Part shown: one piece after another, positions 1 to 8,679 of the stretch
Layout: each line of letters starts with the position of its first letter
Numbering within the stretch: the stretch's first letter is position 1
Assembly: GCF_023701745.1 (NCBI RefSeq)
Contig: NZ_JAJOZB010000001.1
Span: forward strand, 1,866,501 to 1,930,500
DNA: 64,000 nt
Direction of reading: 5' to 3'
Source: Streptomyces sp. RKAG293
Lineage (GTDB): Bacteria; Actinomycetota; Actinomycetes; Streptomycetales; Streptomycetaceae
Notes under the pieces: generated by a model
What the model saw: the letters and a program-made list of their open reading frames with translations, nothing else
The model's database searches: none
What the model was told of the DNA's origin: nothing
Made by a program: the position numbers and the translations under genes

Positions 1-446
1 GTGTAGTCGCCCTTGAACTTGGCGGCGGCGGGCTCCTTGTCCAGGCTCATGATCACGCCGGCTTTGGCCAGCGGGTACGACAGGTCGGGCGAGACGTTGA
101 CGACGTCGGGAAGGGTGCCGCCGGCCGCGTCCGCGCTGAGCTTGTCCGCGTAGTTCTCGGCGGGCTGGTCGAGCCACTTCACCTGGACGCCGGGGTTCTG
201 CTTCTCGAAGTCCTTGGCCAGGCCCTCGAAGTAGTCCTTGTAGTTCGCCCGCAGGTTCCAGGTCTGGAAGCTGATGTCGCCCTCGATCTTGCCGTCGGCA
301 CTGCTGCCGGTGTCGTCGCCGCCGGAGCCGCAGGCGGTCAGCGTCAGCGCGGACAGCAGCAGGGGGACGACGACAACGGCTGTTCTACGGGTGGCGCCGC
401 GGCGGGGGCCGCGCTCTCCACGGGTTCTTCCACTGGATACGGACAT
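1..446 (-). CDS. Sugar ABC transporter substrate-binding lipoprotein (C-terminal part beyond window)
   Basis: Extracellular solute-binding protein that would capture a sugar and hand it to an ABC permease. The reading frame stays open to the window edge, so only about 148 N-terminal residues are seen. Translation begins at an ATG (444-446) preceded by AAGGAG about 10 nt upstream. The N-terminus has Arg-rich residues, a hydrophobic stretch and a lipobox LTAC with the lipidated Cys at about residue 39, then a Ser/Gly/Asp linker. The segment ITFQTWN-like start and 'YFEGLAKDFEKQNPGVQVKW' resemble family-1 solute-binding proteins. It is divergent from a LacI gene with operators between them, so sugar-inducible expression is inferred. 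The sugar cannot be told from what is visible. Confidence 0.85.
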   Translation of the reverse strand, partial: MSVSSGRTRGERGPRRGATRRTAVVVVPLLLSALTLTACGSGGDDTGSSADGKIEGDISFQTWNLRANYKDYFEGLAKDFEKQNPGVQVKWLDQPAENYADKLSADAAGGTLPDVVNVSPDLSYPLAKAGVIMSLDKEPAAAKFKGDY

Positions 447-585
447 GGCTGACAAGCTCCTTCGCTCGGGCCAGGAGGGGGGCGACGTAAGGCTGCACCC
501 GCGTCGTGAGCAACGTCAATGGTTAACCGGAGATGAATTCACGCCATCCCACATATGTGCAGGTGGGAGCAGTTCTATCCGCAAA

Positions 586-625
586 ACTAATGCGCTTTAG
601 TACATGTCAGCTCAAGCGCATTAGT
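586..625. promoter_or_regulatory. Tandem LacI-type operators
   Basis: Two 16-bp inverted repeats with a central CG lie between the divergent transporter and lacI genes. Site 1 (586-601) is ACTAATGCGCTTTAGT. Site 2 (610-625) is GCTCAAGCGCATTAGT and shares the half-site ACTAATGC. Their centres are 24 bp apart. The AT-rich bases stand out from the surrounding GC-rich DNA, and a central CG is typical of LacI-family sites. Site 2 sits about 45-60 bp upstream of the lacI start, where it could act on both promoters. Confidence 0.7.
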
Positions 626-656
626 ACCCGGTCGCTCTCCGGCCCCGGGAGTAGGA

Positions 657-662
657 CATAAT
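657..662 (+). promoter_or_regulatory. -10 box of leaderless lacI
   Basis: CATAAT followed by 6 nt and then the ATG at 669. There is no Shine-Dalgarno sequence, so the transcript probably starts at or next to the start codon. Confidence 0.5.
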
Positions 663-668
663 CCAGCC

Positions 669-1721
669 ATGGATCCCGTGCGCCGCACTCCGGCCCGCCG
701 ACCGACGATGAAGGACATCGCGCAGCGCGCGGGTGTCTCGGAGAGCGCCGTGTCCTTCGCGCTCAACGACCGGCCCGGCGTCTCCCCCGCCACCCGCGAC
801 CGGGTCCGCCGGGTCGCGGAACAGCTGGGCTGGCGCCCCAGCACCGCCGCCCGCGCGCTGTCCGGCGAGGGCGCCGCCACCGTCGGCCTGGTGCTGGCCA
901 GGCCGGCGCATACGCTCGGCGTCGAGTCGTTCTTCCTGCAACTCGTCTCGGGCATCCAGGAAGTGCTGGCGCGGCGTCACCTCGGGCTGCTCTTCCAGGT
1001 CGTCGAGGATCTCGGCGAGGAGTGCGCGATCTACCGCCGCTGGTGGGCCGAACGCCGGGTCGACGGGCTGCTCGTCGTCGACCCCCGGCTCGACGACCCC
1101 CGGCCGGCGCTGCTCGACGAACTCGGCCTGCCCGCCGTCGTGATCGGCGCGCTCGCCCCGGGCACCCCCGCGCACTCCGGCATCTCCACCGTGTGGGCGG
1201 ACGACGCGGGCGCCATGGCCTCGATCGTCGACCATCTGTACGGGCTGGGGCACCGCAGGATCCTGCACATCGCCGGCCTGCCGCACCTCGCGCACACCCA
1301 GCGCCGGGTCCGGTCGCTGCGCGCCGAGGCCACCCGCCGCGGGCTGCCCGACGTCCACTCCATCAGCACCGACTACTCGGACACCGAGGGCGCCGAAGCC
1401 ACCCGCCGGGCCCTCGCCCGGCCCCGGCCGCCGACCGCGATCGTCTACGACAACGACGTCCTGGCCATGGCCGGTCTCGCCGTCGCCAACGAGCTCGGCC
1501 TCGCGGTCCCCGGCGATCTGTCCCTCGTGGCCTGGGACGACTCCGTGCTCTGCCGCAGCGCGCACCCCGCACTGACCGCGCTCGTCCGCGACACCAGCAG
1601 CTTCGGCCGCCATGCCGCCGAGCAGTTGCTCAGCCTCCTCGACGGGAACCCCGCCCGCGAGGTCCAGGACGACCTGCCGCGCCTCATGGCCCGCGCGAGC
1701 ACGGCGCCGCCCGGTAGCTGA
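669..1721 (+). CDS. LacI-family transcriptional regulator
   Basis: DNA-binding repressor of 350 residues, the usual family length. A LacI helix-turn-helix and hinge occupy about residues 14-62 (TMKDIAQRAGVSESAVSFAL and following), then a periplasmic-binding-protein-like effector domain to the C-terminus. It is divergent from the sugar-binding lipoprotein gene and separated from it by two LacI-like palindromes. The inferred role is local repression of that transporter, relieved by its sugar, together with autoregulation. The start at 669 is supported by the -10 box six bases upstream (leaderless). The sugar is unknown. Confidence 0.9.
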   Translation: MDPVRRTPARRPTMKDIAQRAGVSESAVSFALNDRPGVSPATRDRVRRVAEQLGWRPSTAARALSGEGAATVGLVLARPAHTLGVESFFLQLVSGIQEVLARRHLGLLFQVVEDLGEECAIYRRWWAERRVDGLLVVDPRLDDPRPALLDELGLPAVVIGALAPGTPAHSGISTVWADDAGAMASIVDHLYGLGHRRILHIAGLPHLAHTQRRVRSLRAEATRRGLPDVHSISTDYSDTEGAEATRRALARPRPPTAIVYDNDVLAMAGLAVANELGLAVPGDLSLVAWDDSVLCRSAHPALTALVRDTSSFGRHAAEQLLSLLDGNPAREVQDDLPRLMARASTAPPGS

Positions 1722-1731
1722 CTTCCCTTGG

Positions 1732-3162
1732 TCAGCGGTACTCGGCGAGCCGGGGGCGGACGCCCAGCAGGACCAGGACCGCCGCCGCGGCCAGCGCGCC
1801 CGCGGGGACCGCCGGCCAGCCGGCGAGGGCCGAGCGGGCGCGGCCGGCGTGCAGGTCGAAGTCGGACCGCTGCTGGTCCGCGAGCGCGTCCAGCGCGGTG
1901 GCGAAGTCCCAGAAGTCGAAGGCGACCTGGCCGCGGCCGACTTCGGTGAGCACGGTGACCGCCTCGTCGAGCCGTCCCGCGGCGCGCAGGTCGCGCAGCT
2001 TCCGGTCGTCGGCGCGGAAGTGGCCGTAGCGGGTGAGGACGTCCTGGTAGGCGGGGCGCTCCGCGGTCGTGGCGTACGACTCGGGCGCGAGGAGAACGTC
2101 GAGCCGGCGGGTGAGCGTGTCGAACCGCTCGCGCTGGTAGCCGGCGGAGTCGGTGTCGTGGACCAGCCAGCGGCTCTGGGTGGCGGCGGCGTCGGCGGCC
2201 ACCGCGCGGGCCTCGGCCAGCCGGGACCAGGGTCGCAGTCCCTCCCGGCCCGCGGCGCCGACCTCGGACGCCGCCGAGGTGAAGGAGAGCGCGCCGGCCA
2301 GGGTGACGACCAGCGCGGCGACCGTGGCGGCGACCAGTGCCGGGTTGAGGACCCGCCGGTAGCGGCGGGCGAGGTCCCGCTGCCACCACAGGAGGAAGCC
2401 GAGGGTGAGGACACCGAGCACCCCGACGAGCCCCGCCGACCAGTTCGCGCTGTCCCGCGTCTCCGACTCCAGGTGCGCGGCCTGCTGGGCGTAGGTCTCC
2501 GACAGCTCCGCCGCGACCGGCAGCAGCTCGTTGCGCAGCACGTCCGCGGCCTCGGAGGACAGGGCGACGGCGGCGTGCGGCGGCGTTCCCGCCGGGCGGT
2601 CGGGCTGGGTCTCGTCCACGTAGGACGAGCGGGCGCTGGCGTCGTCGTAGCGGCCGAGCGCGTCGAGCAGGGAGCGGACCCGGTCGCCCTGGGCGGGGTC
2701 GGCGCCGAGTTGTCGCAGCAGTCCGCTGACCTCGGTGCGGCGCTGTTGCGCGGTGATCAGTGCGAGCAGCCGGTTGCCGACCTCCACGTCCGGCTGGAGC
2801 GCCGAGTGGCCCGGCACCAGGGAGTTGGCCCGCTGGGCGTCGAGGTCGGCGAGCGCGAACCGCAGTTCGGCGGCGACGGCCGCCCGCTGGGTGACGGCCG
2901 TGCGCAGGTCGGAGGCGTCGCCCCGGACGTCGGCCGCGCCGAGTACGGCGGCCGCGCAGAGCGCGGTGAGCGCGGCCACGGCGATCACGGCCGACACGAC
3001 GAGCCGTACGGGACCGGTGAGCGGCAGCCGCGGACGCCGCGCCGGGGAGCGCCGGGCGCGCGGCGGCAGGGTGGGCGGCGCGGCCGGTCCGCCGGCCGGC
3101 GCGGCCCGCGGCGCCTCGGTCGCGGACACCCGCTGGACCGGCGGCGCCTGAGAGGTCGTCAT
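1732..3162 (-). CDS. Multi-pass membrane protein with two extracytoplasmic helical segments
   Basis: Protein of 476 residues that I cannot assign to a characterised family. A Pro/Ala/Arg-rich cytoplasmic N-terminus (about 1-50) is followed by TM1 (51-76), a long Ala/Leu-rich, probably helical outer segment (80-238), TM2 (241-260), TM3 (274-294), a second outer segment and a last TM near 447-470. The two TM-plus-helical-domain halves look like an internal duplication, a layout seen in sensory input domains, but no kinase or HAMP domain follows. It converges on lacI with a 10-bp gap. Start choice: TAGCGT (3169-3174, minus strand) lies 6 nt before the ATG, so the mRNA is probably leaderless. Function unknown. 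Confidence 0.75.
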   Translation of the reverse strand: MTTSQAPPVQRVSATEAPRAAPAGGPAAPPTLPPRARRSPARRPRLPLTGPVRLVVSAVIAVAALTALCAAAVLGAADVRGDASDLRTAVTQRAAVAAELRFALADLDAQRANSLVPGHSALQPDVEVGNRLLALITAQQRRTEVSGLLRQLGADPAQGDRVRSLLDALGRYDDASARSSYVDETQPDRPAGTPPHAAVALSSEAADVLRNELLPVAAELSETYAQQAAHLESETRDSANWSAGLVGVLGVLTLGFLLWWQRDLARRYRRVLNPALVAATVAALVVTLAGALSFTSAASEVGAAGREGLRPWSRLAEARAVAADAAATQSRWLVHDTDSAGYQRERFDTLTRRLDVLLAPESYATTAERPAYQDVLTRYGHFRADDRKLRDLRAAGRLDEAVTVLTEVGRGQVAFDFWDFATALDALADQQRSDFDLHAGRARSALAGWPAVPAGALAAAAVLVLLGVRPRLAEYR

Positions 3163-3323
3163 ATCGCGACGCTAGGCGCGCACCCGGAAAGGAGGGTGTC
3201 CCACCGGCGGACTCCAGGTGACCGGCCCGTAACAGATGGGAACGGAGGGCGCCCCTCCGCGCGGGCGGTCGGCGGCAAGCCCGGCCGTCCGCCCCGTCCG
3301 CCCCTTCAGCCCGGTCGGTCCCG

Positions 3324-3977
3324 TCAGTCCTTGTCGTCCGGCTTCCACAGCGAGTGTTCGCGCCGCGCCCACCAGGAGGCCACACTCCCGGTCCGCATGC
3401 CGAGCCGCGCCTCGGGATCCTTGCTGGCCATCCAGACGTGTCCGGTGATGCCGGCGGCGAGCAGCAGGGCCAGCCAGTCGTGGACGAAGGTGGCGCCGGT
3501 CCGCCAGAGCACCGGGGCGAGGTGGGTGAACCACATCAGCAGCCCGGTGCCGATCATCACCAGCACCGCGCCCGCGATGAAGGCCGAGTAGAGCTTCTGG
3601 CCCGCGTTGAACTTGCCCGCGGGCACTCCGTCCTTGCTGCGCTTGCGCAGTACGGTGCGCAGCCAGTGCCAGTCGTGCCGGCCGAAGCGGTTGAGCCGGC
3701 TCAGATCGGCCCGCAGCGCGCGGAAGAAGATCCCCGCGAGCAGCGGCGCCGGGAGCAGCAGCCCGGACCACTCGTGCACGGTCACCACCAGCCGCCGTCT
3801 GCCGACGAGTTCGGAGAGCGGGGGCAGATAGAGGCAGGCTGCGGTGAAGACGCAGATGCCCATCAGCCAGGCGGTGCCGCGGTGCACCCAGCGTTCGGCG
3901 CGGCTGAAGCGGCGCAGCCGCCGTGCCGGCTGCCGCGGCGCGGTCGGGGCGGTCAGGCCGTCAGGAAGTGGGGTCAT
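3324..3977 (-). CDS. Cytochrome b/b561-type membrane subunit
   Basis: Integral membrane di-haem cytochrome b of 217 residues with four hydrophobic segments. Candidate haem-ligand histidines are H32 (WVHR), H68 (VHEW), H166 (VHDW) and H180 (GHVW). The segment GQKLYSAFIAGAVLVMIGTG (about 126-145) resembles the gamma subunit of formate dehydrogenase. The gene begins inside the last 17 bp of the upstream molybdopterin oxidoreductase gene, so the two are translationally coupled. The inferred role is to pass electrons between the quinone pool and the molybdenum partner, as MsrQ does for MsrP, although this protein looks more like the FDH-gamma/cytochrome b561 type. Confidence 0.85.
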   Translation of the reverse strand: MTPLPDGLTAPTAPRQPARRLRRFSRAERWVHRGTAWLMGICVFTAACLYLPPLSELVGRRRLVVTVHEWSGLLLPAPLLAGIFFRALRADLSRLNRFGRHDWHWLRTVLRKRSKDGVPAGKFNAGQKLYSAFIAGAVLVMIGTGLLMWFTHLAPVLWRTGATFVHDWLALLLAAGITGHVWMASKDPEARLGMRTGSVASWWARREHSLWKPDDKD

Positions 3978-4719
3978 CGGACCGTCCGTTCGACTTTCCG
4001 ACCCAGGCGTCGACGTCGTAGCCGAGCTTCTCCCAGTAACCGGGTTCGACGCTCTTGGTGAGGGTGATCCCCGAGAGCCATTTCGCGGACTTGTAGAAGT
4101 ACATGGGCGCCGCGTAGAGCCGGACCGGGCCGCCGTGGGCGTGGGTGACCGGCTTGTCCTGCATCGTCAGCGCCACCATGACGTCGCCGCGGCGGGCCTG
4201 CTGCAGCGTGAGGCTCTCGGTGTAGGCGCCGTCGAAGCAGTCGAACCGGATGGCGGTCGCCTCCGGCCGCACCCCAGAGGCGGCCAGCAGCGCGGAGAGC
4301 CGCACACCGGAGAAGGCGGTCTTCGGCACCCGCCAGCCGGTCACGCACTGCACGTCGTGCACCAGCCGCTGCTGCGGCATGGCCTGCAGGTCGGCGAGCC
4401 GGTAGGTCATGGGGCGGTCGACGAGCCCGCCGACGGTGAGCCGGTAGTTCTCGGCGTTGCGCTTGGGCACCGACGAGGTGACCGAGTAGTAGCGGAATCC
4501 CCCGCCGCCGGGCAGCAGTCCCGTCACCCCGGTGGGGTCCTTGGCGCTCACCTCGGCGAGCACCGCGTCGAGACGGTCCTGCACATGGCTGCCCAGCGCG
4601 ACCCCCGCGGCGCCCAGCCCCAGCATTCCCAGCACGACGCGCCGCCCGACCGGCGCACCGCGCCGTTCGTTCTCGTCCCCCGGGTCGTCGGGGGCGTCGT
4701 CCACGCGGGGTTCTTCCAT
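3961..4719 (-). CDS. Molybdopterin-dependent oxidoreductase, sulfite-oxidase/MsrP fold
   Basis: Oxidoreductase of 252 residues with a sulfite-oxidase-type molybdopterin domain. The N-terminus is charged, then has RR and a hydrophobic stretch (26-43, RRVVLGMLGLGAAGVALG), consistent with Tat export or a membrane anchor. Cys125 in DVQCVTGW is the expected molybdenum ligand. HGGPVR (195-200) and YKSAKW (209-214) are family-typical cofactor and active-site segments. It is coupled by overlap to the cytochrome b gene, indicating a membrane-bound redox pair facing outward. Possible substrates are methionine sulfoxide or another S- or N-oxide; the sequence does not decide. The start ATG has no strong ribosome site close by. 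Confidence 0.88.
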   Translation of the reverse strand: MEEPRVDDAPDDPGDENERRGAPVGRRVVLGMLGLGAAGVALGSHVQDRLDAVLAEVSAKDPTGVTGLLPGGGGFRYYSVTSSVPKRNAENYRLTVGGLVDRPMTYRLADLQAMPQQRLVHDVQCVTGWRVPKTAFSGVRLSALLAASGVRPEATAIRFDCFDGAYTESLTLQQARRGDVMVALTMQDKPVTHAHGGPVRLYAAPMYFYKSAKWLSGITLTKSVEPGYWEKLGYDVDAWVGKSNGRSDDPTS

Positions 4720-4771
4720 AGGTCGATTCGAGCACGTGGGAGGGCCGCTGGCCAGGGGCGGCGCCCCGACG

Positions 4772-5584
4772 TCAGGCTTTCGTCATAACTCGGGCCAGGA
4801 AACGGCCCAACGCCGCGTTGAATTCGTCCGGGCGTTCGAGATTCGGCAGATGGGCGGCGCCTTCGATGATCACCAGCTCGGATCCGGCGATCCGCCGGTG
4901 CATGGCCTCCGCGTCGGCGACCGGGGTGTACTCGTCGTCCCGGCCGACCACGATCAGGGCGGGCACGGTGATCCTGCCCAGCAGGTCCCCGTAGTCGGGT
5001 CGTTCGGCGCGCCCCCGCAGGGCCGCAGCCGCCCCCTCGGGCGGAGCGCCGTACATCATGCCGCGCACCTGGTCGGCGACGGCGGGCAGCGCCTCGATGT
5101 TGTAGGGCGCGACCATCTTCGACAGCACCTCGTCGGTGTACCCCTTCAGCCCCTCGCGCACCAGCCGTTCCGCCATGGCACGCCGTACCCGCTTGCCGTC
5201 CTCGGTCTCGGCCGCCGGGAAGGTGTCGGCGAGCAGCAGGCCGCGGACCCGGTCGGGGAAGAGCCGGCAGAATTCCATGACGATCTGGCCGCCCATCGAC
5301 AGACCGCCGATGACGACCCGGTCCAGGCCGAGGTGGTCGAGCAGGGCCGCGATGTCGCGGGCGAAGGTCTCCAGCGGGGTCGTGCCGGGGACGACGGTGG
5401 TGGCGCCGTAGCCGCGCAGGTCGGGGGCGATGACCCGGCGGCCCCCGGCGGCGAATGCACCGACCTGGGGCGCCCACATCGAGCGGTCGAAGGGATGGCC
5501 GTGGACCAGGACCAGCGGGTCGCCCGAACCCGCGTCCTCGTATCCGACGGTGATGCCGCCGACCTGTGCCGTTGCCGCCGTCAT
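4772..5584 (-). CDS. Alpha/beta hydrolase
   Basis: Soluble alpha/beta-fold hydrolase of 270 residues from the ATG at 5584; an in-frame GTG at 5596, with GGAG 9 nt upstream, would add four residues. The oxyanion-hole segment HGHPFD is at 28-33. The nucleophile elbow GLSMGG has Ser96. The likely acid lies in VVGRDDEYTP (about 220) and the catalytic His in EGAAHLPNLE (about 248). The pattern is that of 3-oxoadipate enol-lactonase or generic esterases, but no aromatic pathway is nearby, so the substrate is open. It is divergent from the MocR regulator, which may control it. Confidence 0.87.
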   Translation of the reverse strand: MTAATAQVGGITVGYEDAGSGDPLVLVHGHPFDRSMWAPQVGAFAAGGRRVIAPDLRGYGATTVVPGTTPLETFARDIAALLDHLGLDRVVIGGLSMGGQIVMEFCRLFPDRVRGLLLADTFPAAETEDGKRVRRAMAERLVREGLKGYTDEVLSKMVAPYNIEALPAVADQVRGMMYGAPPEGAAAALRGRAERPDYGDLLGRITVPALIVVGRDDEYTPVADAEAMHRRIAGSELVIIEGAAHLPNLERPDEFNAALGRFLARVMTKA

Positions 5585-5699
5585 CGCGCTGCCCACCTGT
5601 GCTTTCTCCGTCGTCCGGCCGCGTCGTCCGTCGCGTCCGGTGCCCGTACCGTCTCACTGGCCGGTCCCCCGCCCGATGCTAGGACTGGCCAAGGGGAGA

Positions 5700-5729
5700 G
5701 TGCAATGTTTATCTTGTTCTCGGTGCAAT
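5700..5729. promoter_or_regulatory. GTGCAAT direct repeat, candidate MocR operator
   Basis: GTGCAAT occurs at 5700-5706 and again at 5723-5729, an exact 23-bp repeat distance (about two helical turns), inside an AT-rich island just upstream of the MocR start. MocR-type regulators are known to bind direct repeats. The island lies between the hydrolase and the regulator, so it may serve both. Confidence 0.45.
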
Positions 5730-5752
5730 ATGAGGACGGGACGGAGCACGTG

Positions 5753-7090
5753 ATGGAGGACTACCGGGCGGTCGCCGACGCGGTCGCGGCGGACATCGGT
5801 GCGGGCCGGCTGCGGCCGGGCGACCGGCTCGCCACGCAGCGCGCGTTCGCCCGCCGGCACGGCATCGCGAACTCGACGGCGAACCGGGTCTACCGCGAAC
5901 TGGCCCGGCGCGGTCTGGTGGTCGGCGAGGTCGGGCGCGGCACGTTCGTCCGGGCCGCCCCCCGGACGCCGGGGCCCGCGCTGGCCGAGCCGGCCGCCGC
6001 GCCGGTCGACCTGGAGCTGAACTACCCGGTGGTGGCGGGGCAGACCGCCCTGCTGGGCGAGGGGCTCGGCCGGCTGCTGCGGACCGACGTCCTGGCGGAC
6101 GCCCTGCGGCCGGTGGGCCCGGCCGGCACTCCCCCGGCGCGCGCGGCGGCCGCCGCGCTGCTCACCGGGGCCGGCTGGGCACCGGATCCGGCGCGGGTGC
6201 TCTTCGCCGGCAACGGCCGGCAGGCCATCGCCGCCGCCGTCTCCGCGCTGGTGCCCACCGGCGGCCGGCTCGGAGTGGAAGCGTTCACCTATCCGGTGGT
6301 GAAGGCCATCGCCGCCCGGCTCGGCGTCACCCTCGTCCCGCTCGCCCAGGACGAGGAAGGACTGCTGCCCGACGCCCTGCTGGCCGCCCATCGCAGCGCC
6401 CCGCTGGCCGCCGTCTACCTCCAGCCGACGCTGCACAATCCGCTGGCGACGACGATGCCGGAGCGCCGCCGCGCCGAACTCGCCGACGTGCTGCGGCGCA
6501 CCGGCGTGCACGCGGTGGAGGACACCATCTGGGCCTTCCTGTCCGACGGCCCGCCCCCGCTGGCCGCCTGGGCCCCGGAGCACACCGTGGTCGTCGACAG
6601 CCTGTCCAAACGGCTCGCACCGGGCCTCACCGTCGGTTTCGCCATGACACCCCCGCACCTCACCGACCGGATCGCGACCGCGCTGCGCGCCGGCGCCTGG
6701 ACCTCGGCCGGCTTCGCGCTCGACGCGGCGACCGGCTGGATGACGGACGGCACGGTGTCGTCCGTCGGGCGCGCCAAACGCGAGGACGTGACGCTGCGCC
6801 AGGAGATCGCGGGCCGGCGGCTCGCGGGCTTCGCGGTACGCACCGCACCGTCCTGCTACTTCGTCTGGTGGGACCTGCCCGAGCCCTGGCGCGCCGAGAC
6901 GTTCGTGGCCGCGGCGGCCCGGCGCGGTATCGCGGTCACCCCCGCCGCGGCGTTCGCCGTGGGTCCGCACAGCGCGCCGAACGCGGTCCGGGTCGCGCTC
7001 GCCTCGCCGCCGCCCGGCACGCTCTGCACGGCGCTCGGCACTCTCGCGGCGATCGCCGCCGGCTCCCCGGACGACGCGATGGTCGGCTGA
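5753..7090 (+). CDS. MocR-type GntR regulator with aminotransferase-like domain
   Basis: PLP-dependent transcription factor of 445 residues. A GntR winged helix (about 3-67, ending VGRGTFVR) is joined to a fold-type I aminotransferase-like domain; Lys286 in SLSKRL should bind PLP. Start choice: the ATG at 5753 gives the family-typical beginning MEDYRAVADAVAADI. An upstream in-frame ATG at 5705 has a good AAGGGGAG site, but its 16 extra codons (TTT, TTG, CAA, TAT) are unlike the rest of the gene and cover the repeat operator. It diverges from the hydrolase and converges on cds1. Such regulators often sense vitamin B6 or amino-compound metabolites; the effector here is unknown. Confidence 0.88.
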   Translation: MEDYRAVADAVAADIGAGRLRPGDRLATQRAFARRHGIANSTANRVYRELARRGLVVGEVGRGTFVRAAPRTPGPALAEPAAAPVDLELNYPVVAGQTALLGEGLGRLLRTDVLADALRPVGPAGTPPARAAAAALLTGAGWAPDPARVLFAGNGRQAIAAAVSALVPTGGRLGVEAFTYPVVKAIAARLGVTLVPLAQDEEGLLPDALLAAHRSAPLAAVYLQPTLHNPLATTMPERRRAELADVLRRTGVHAVEDTIWAFLSDGPPPLAAWAPEHTVVVDSLSKRLAPGLTVGFAMTPPHLTDRIATALRAGAWTSAGFALDAATGWMTDGTVSSVGRAKREDVTLRQEIAGRRLAGFAVRTAPSCYFVWWDLPEPWRAETFVAAAARRGIAVTPAAAFAVGPHSAPNAVRVALASPPPGTLCTALGTLAAIAAGSPDDAMVG

Positions 7091-7141
7091 CCCGCCCGCT
7101 CGGAGGGATCGCCGGGAGGGACCGTCCGGAGGGCCGGGGGC

Positions 7142-8275
7142 TCAGCTCGGCCAGGCGCCGGTGGCGAGGAAGTGCTCGATGGCGGACGTGTACGGGGCGA
7201 TGTCCAGGTGCTGCTCGGCGACCCAGGCGTCGGAGTAGTACTTGTCGAGGTAGCGGTCGCCGGGGTCGCAGATCAGGGTGACGACGCTGCCGGTCTCCCC
7301 GGCCGCGACCATCTCCGCGATGATCTTGAAGGCGCTCCACAGTCCGGTCCCCGTCGAGCCGCCGGCCTTGCGGCCGATCGCGCCGTCCAGCGCCCGCACC
7401 GCCGCGACCGACGCCGCGTCCGGCACCTTCATCATCCGGTCGATGGCGCCCGGCACGAAGCTCGGCTCCATGCGCGGCCGTCCGATGCCCTCGATACGGG
7501 AGGAGGCGTCGCTGGTCACGCCCTGGTCGCCGGTGACCCAGCCGTCGAAGAAGCAGGAGTTCTCCGGGTCGGGGACACAGATCCGGGTGTCGCGCTGGGT
7601 GTAGTGGACGTAGCGGGCGATGGTGGCGGAGGTGCCGCCGGTCCCCGCGGTGGCGACGATCCAGGCCGGCTCGGGATACCGCTCCAGCTTCAGCTGCTCG
7701 AACACCGACTCGGCGATGTTGTTGTTGCCGCGCCAGTCGGTGGCCCGCTCGGCGTAGGTGAACTGGTCCATGTAGTGGCCGCCCGAGTCGGCGGCGAGCC
7801 GGGCGGACACGGCGTACACGGTGTGCGGATCGTCCACCAAGTGGCACTGCCCGCCGTGGAATTCGATCAGCCGCTGCTTCTCCTGACTCGTCGTGCGCGG
7901 GATCACCGCGATGAACGGGACCCCGATGAGCCTCGCGAAGTACGCCTCGGAGACCGCCGTCGAACCGCTGGACGCCTCGATCACCGGTTTGCCCGGCCGG
8001 ATCCAGCCATTGCACAGCCCGTACAGGAAGAGCGAACGGGCCAGCCGGTGCTTGAGGGAACCCGTCGGATGCGTCGACTCGTCCTTCAGATACAGGTCGA
8101 TGCCCCATTCCAGGGGCAGCGGGAAGCGCAGCAGATGGGTGTCGGCCGAACGGTTGGAGTCCGCCTGGACCTTGCGGACCGCCTCCTTGAGCCACTCCCG
8201 GTACCCGTGGTCCGTCCGGTCCACGTCCACCGTGCGCGTACAGCCGCTGTCGTCCGTCTGCTCGATCGTGCCCAC
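7142..8275 (-). CDS. cds1: PLP-dependent L-cysteine desulfhydrase (Cds1-like)
   Basis: Cysteine-synthase-fold enzyme of 377 residues. It carries the segments known from mycobacterial Cds1, which breaks cysteine into sulfide, ammonia and pyruvate: [14 protein letters not shown] with PLP Lys75, [12 protein letters not shown] (102-113), [13 protein letters not shown], and the phosphate loop GTGGTSAT (211-218). It is set apart from biosynthetic CysK/CysM by these segments and by a longer C-terminus. Start choice: the GTG at 8275 has GGAGG 8 nt upstream; the ORF extends to 8332, but the extra Arg/Pro-rich residues are not family-like. Cytosolic. It stands alone, converging on the MocR gene. A cystathionine beta-synthase-like role is the alternative. 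Confidence 0.88.
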   Translation of the reverse strand: MGTIEQTDDSGCTRTVDVDRTDHGYREWLKEAVRKVQADSNRSADTHLLRFPLPLEWGIDLYLKDESTHPTGSLKHRLARSLFLYGLCNGWIRPGKPVIEASSGSTAVSEAYFARLIGVPFIAVIPRTTSQEKQRLIEFHGGQCHLVDDPHTVYAVSARLAADSGGHYMDQFTYAERATDWRGNNNIAESVFEQLKLERYPEPAWIVATAGTGGTSATIARYVHYTQRDTRICVPDPENSCFFDGWVTGDQGVTSDASSRIEGIGRPRMEPSFVPGAIDRMMKVPDAASVAAVRALDGAIGRKAGGSTGTGLWSAFKIIAEMVAAGETGSVVTLICDPGDRYLDKYYSDAWVAEQHLDIAPYTSAIEHFLATGAWPS

Positions 8276-8332
8276 CGCGCCAGCCTCCGCTCGTGCCGGT
8301 CCCCGGCGGCACGCCGGGCCATTTCGGATCAT

Positions 8333-8679
8333 AACGACCTGATCCGCCCCCTGTCGCGCACCGGGCGACCGGTCGTCCTTCGCCGCTGGACCCGCTCGAA
8401 CGCCCCCTGTCGTGCCTTTCTCCGGGCGACCGGACCGACCTCCGCCCGGGCCGTCGGAGCCGGAGTTCTGGCCGACGGACGACGGGTCGGAGGGCCTTGC
8501 GGGAGGCGCGCGGCACCATGCGGGTTGCGGATCCCGCCACGGGGGGTGACCCTGAAGTCACATCACGGAGTACTGCAGCAGTCACTCTACGCATTTTCGC
8601 TCAGGTGTTCTCATTCCGAGCGGTTCAGGACACGGCTTCCACACGGCGGCCGGCCCTCGCCGCGGAGGGAGTCGCAGCC
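8333..8679. other. Intergenic region with direct repeats and promoter DNA
   Basis: No gene is seen here. Two copies of GCCCCCTGTCG (from 8346 and 8402) are each followed by CCGGGCGACCGG (8361 and 8422), an imperfect direct repeat. An AT-richer stretch at about 8555-8630 probably holds the promoter of the ATPase gene. GGAGGGA at 8664-8670 is its ribosome site. Confidence 0.4.

Noticed and set aside
505..530. Second GACAACGTTGTC-like LacI site near the left-edge transporter
   Set aside because: Only a loose half-site (CAACGT) is present without dyad symmetry.
4532..5752. Upstream extension of the MocR frame to 4532
   Set aside because: It lies antisense to the hydrolase gene and encodes Gly/Arg/Val-rich shadow sequence; the regulator fold starts at 5753.
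8346..8433. Direct repeat upstream of the ATPase as a mobile element
   Set aside because: The copies are imperfect, short and lack inverted ends or target duplications; noted only as a repeat in the intergenic region.
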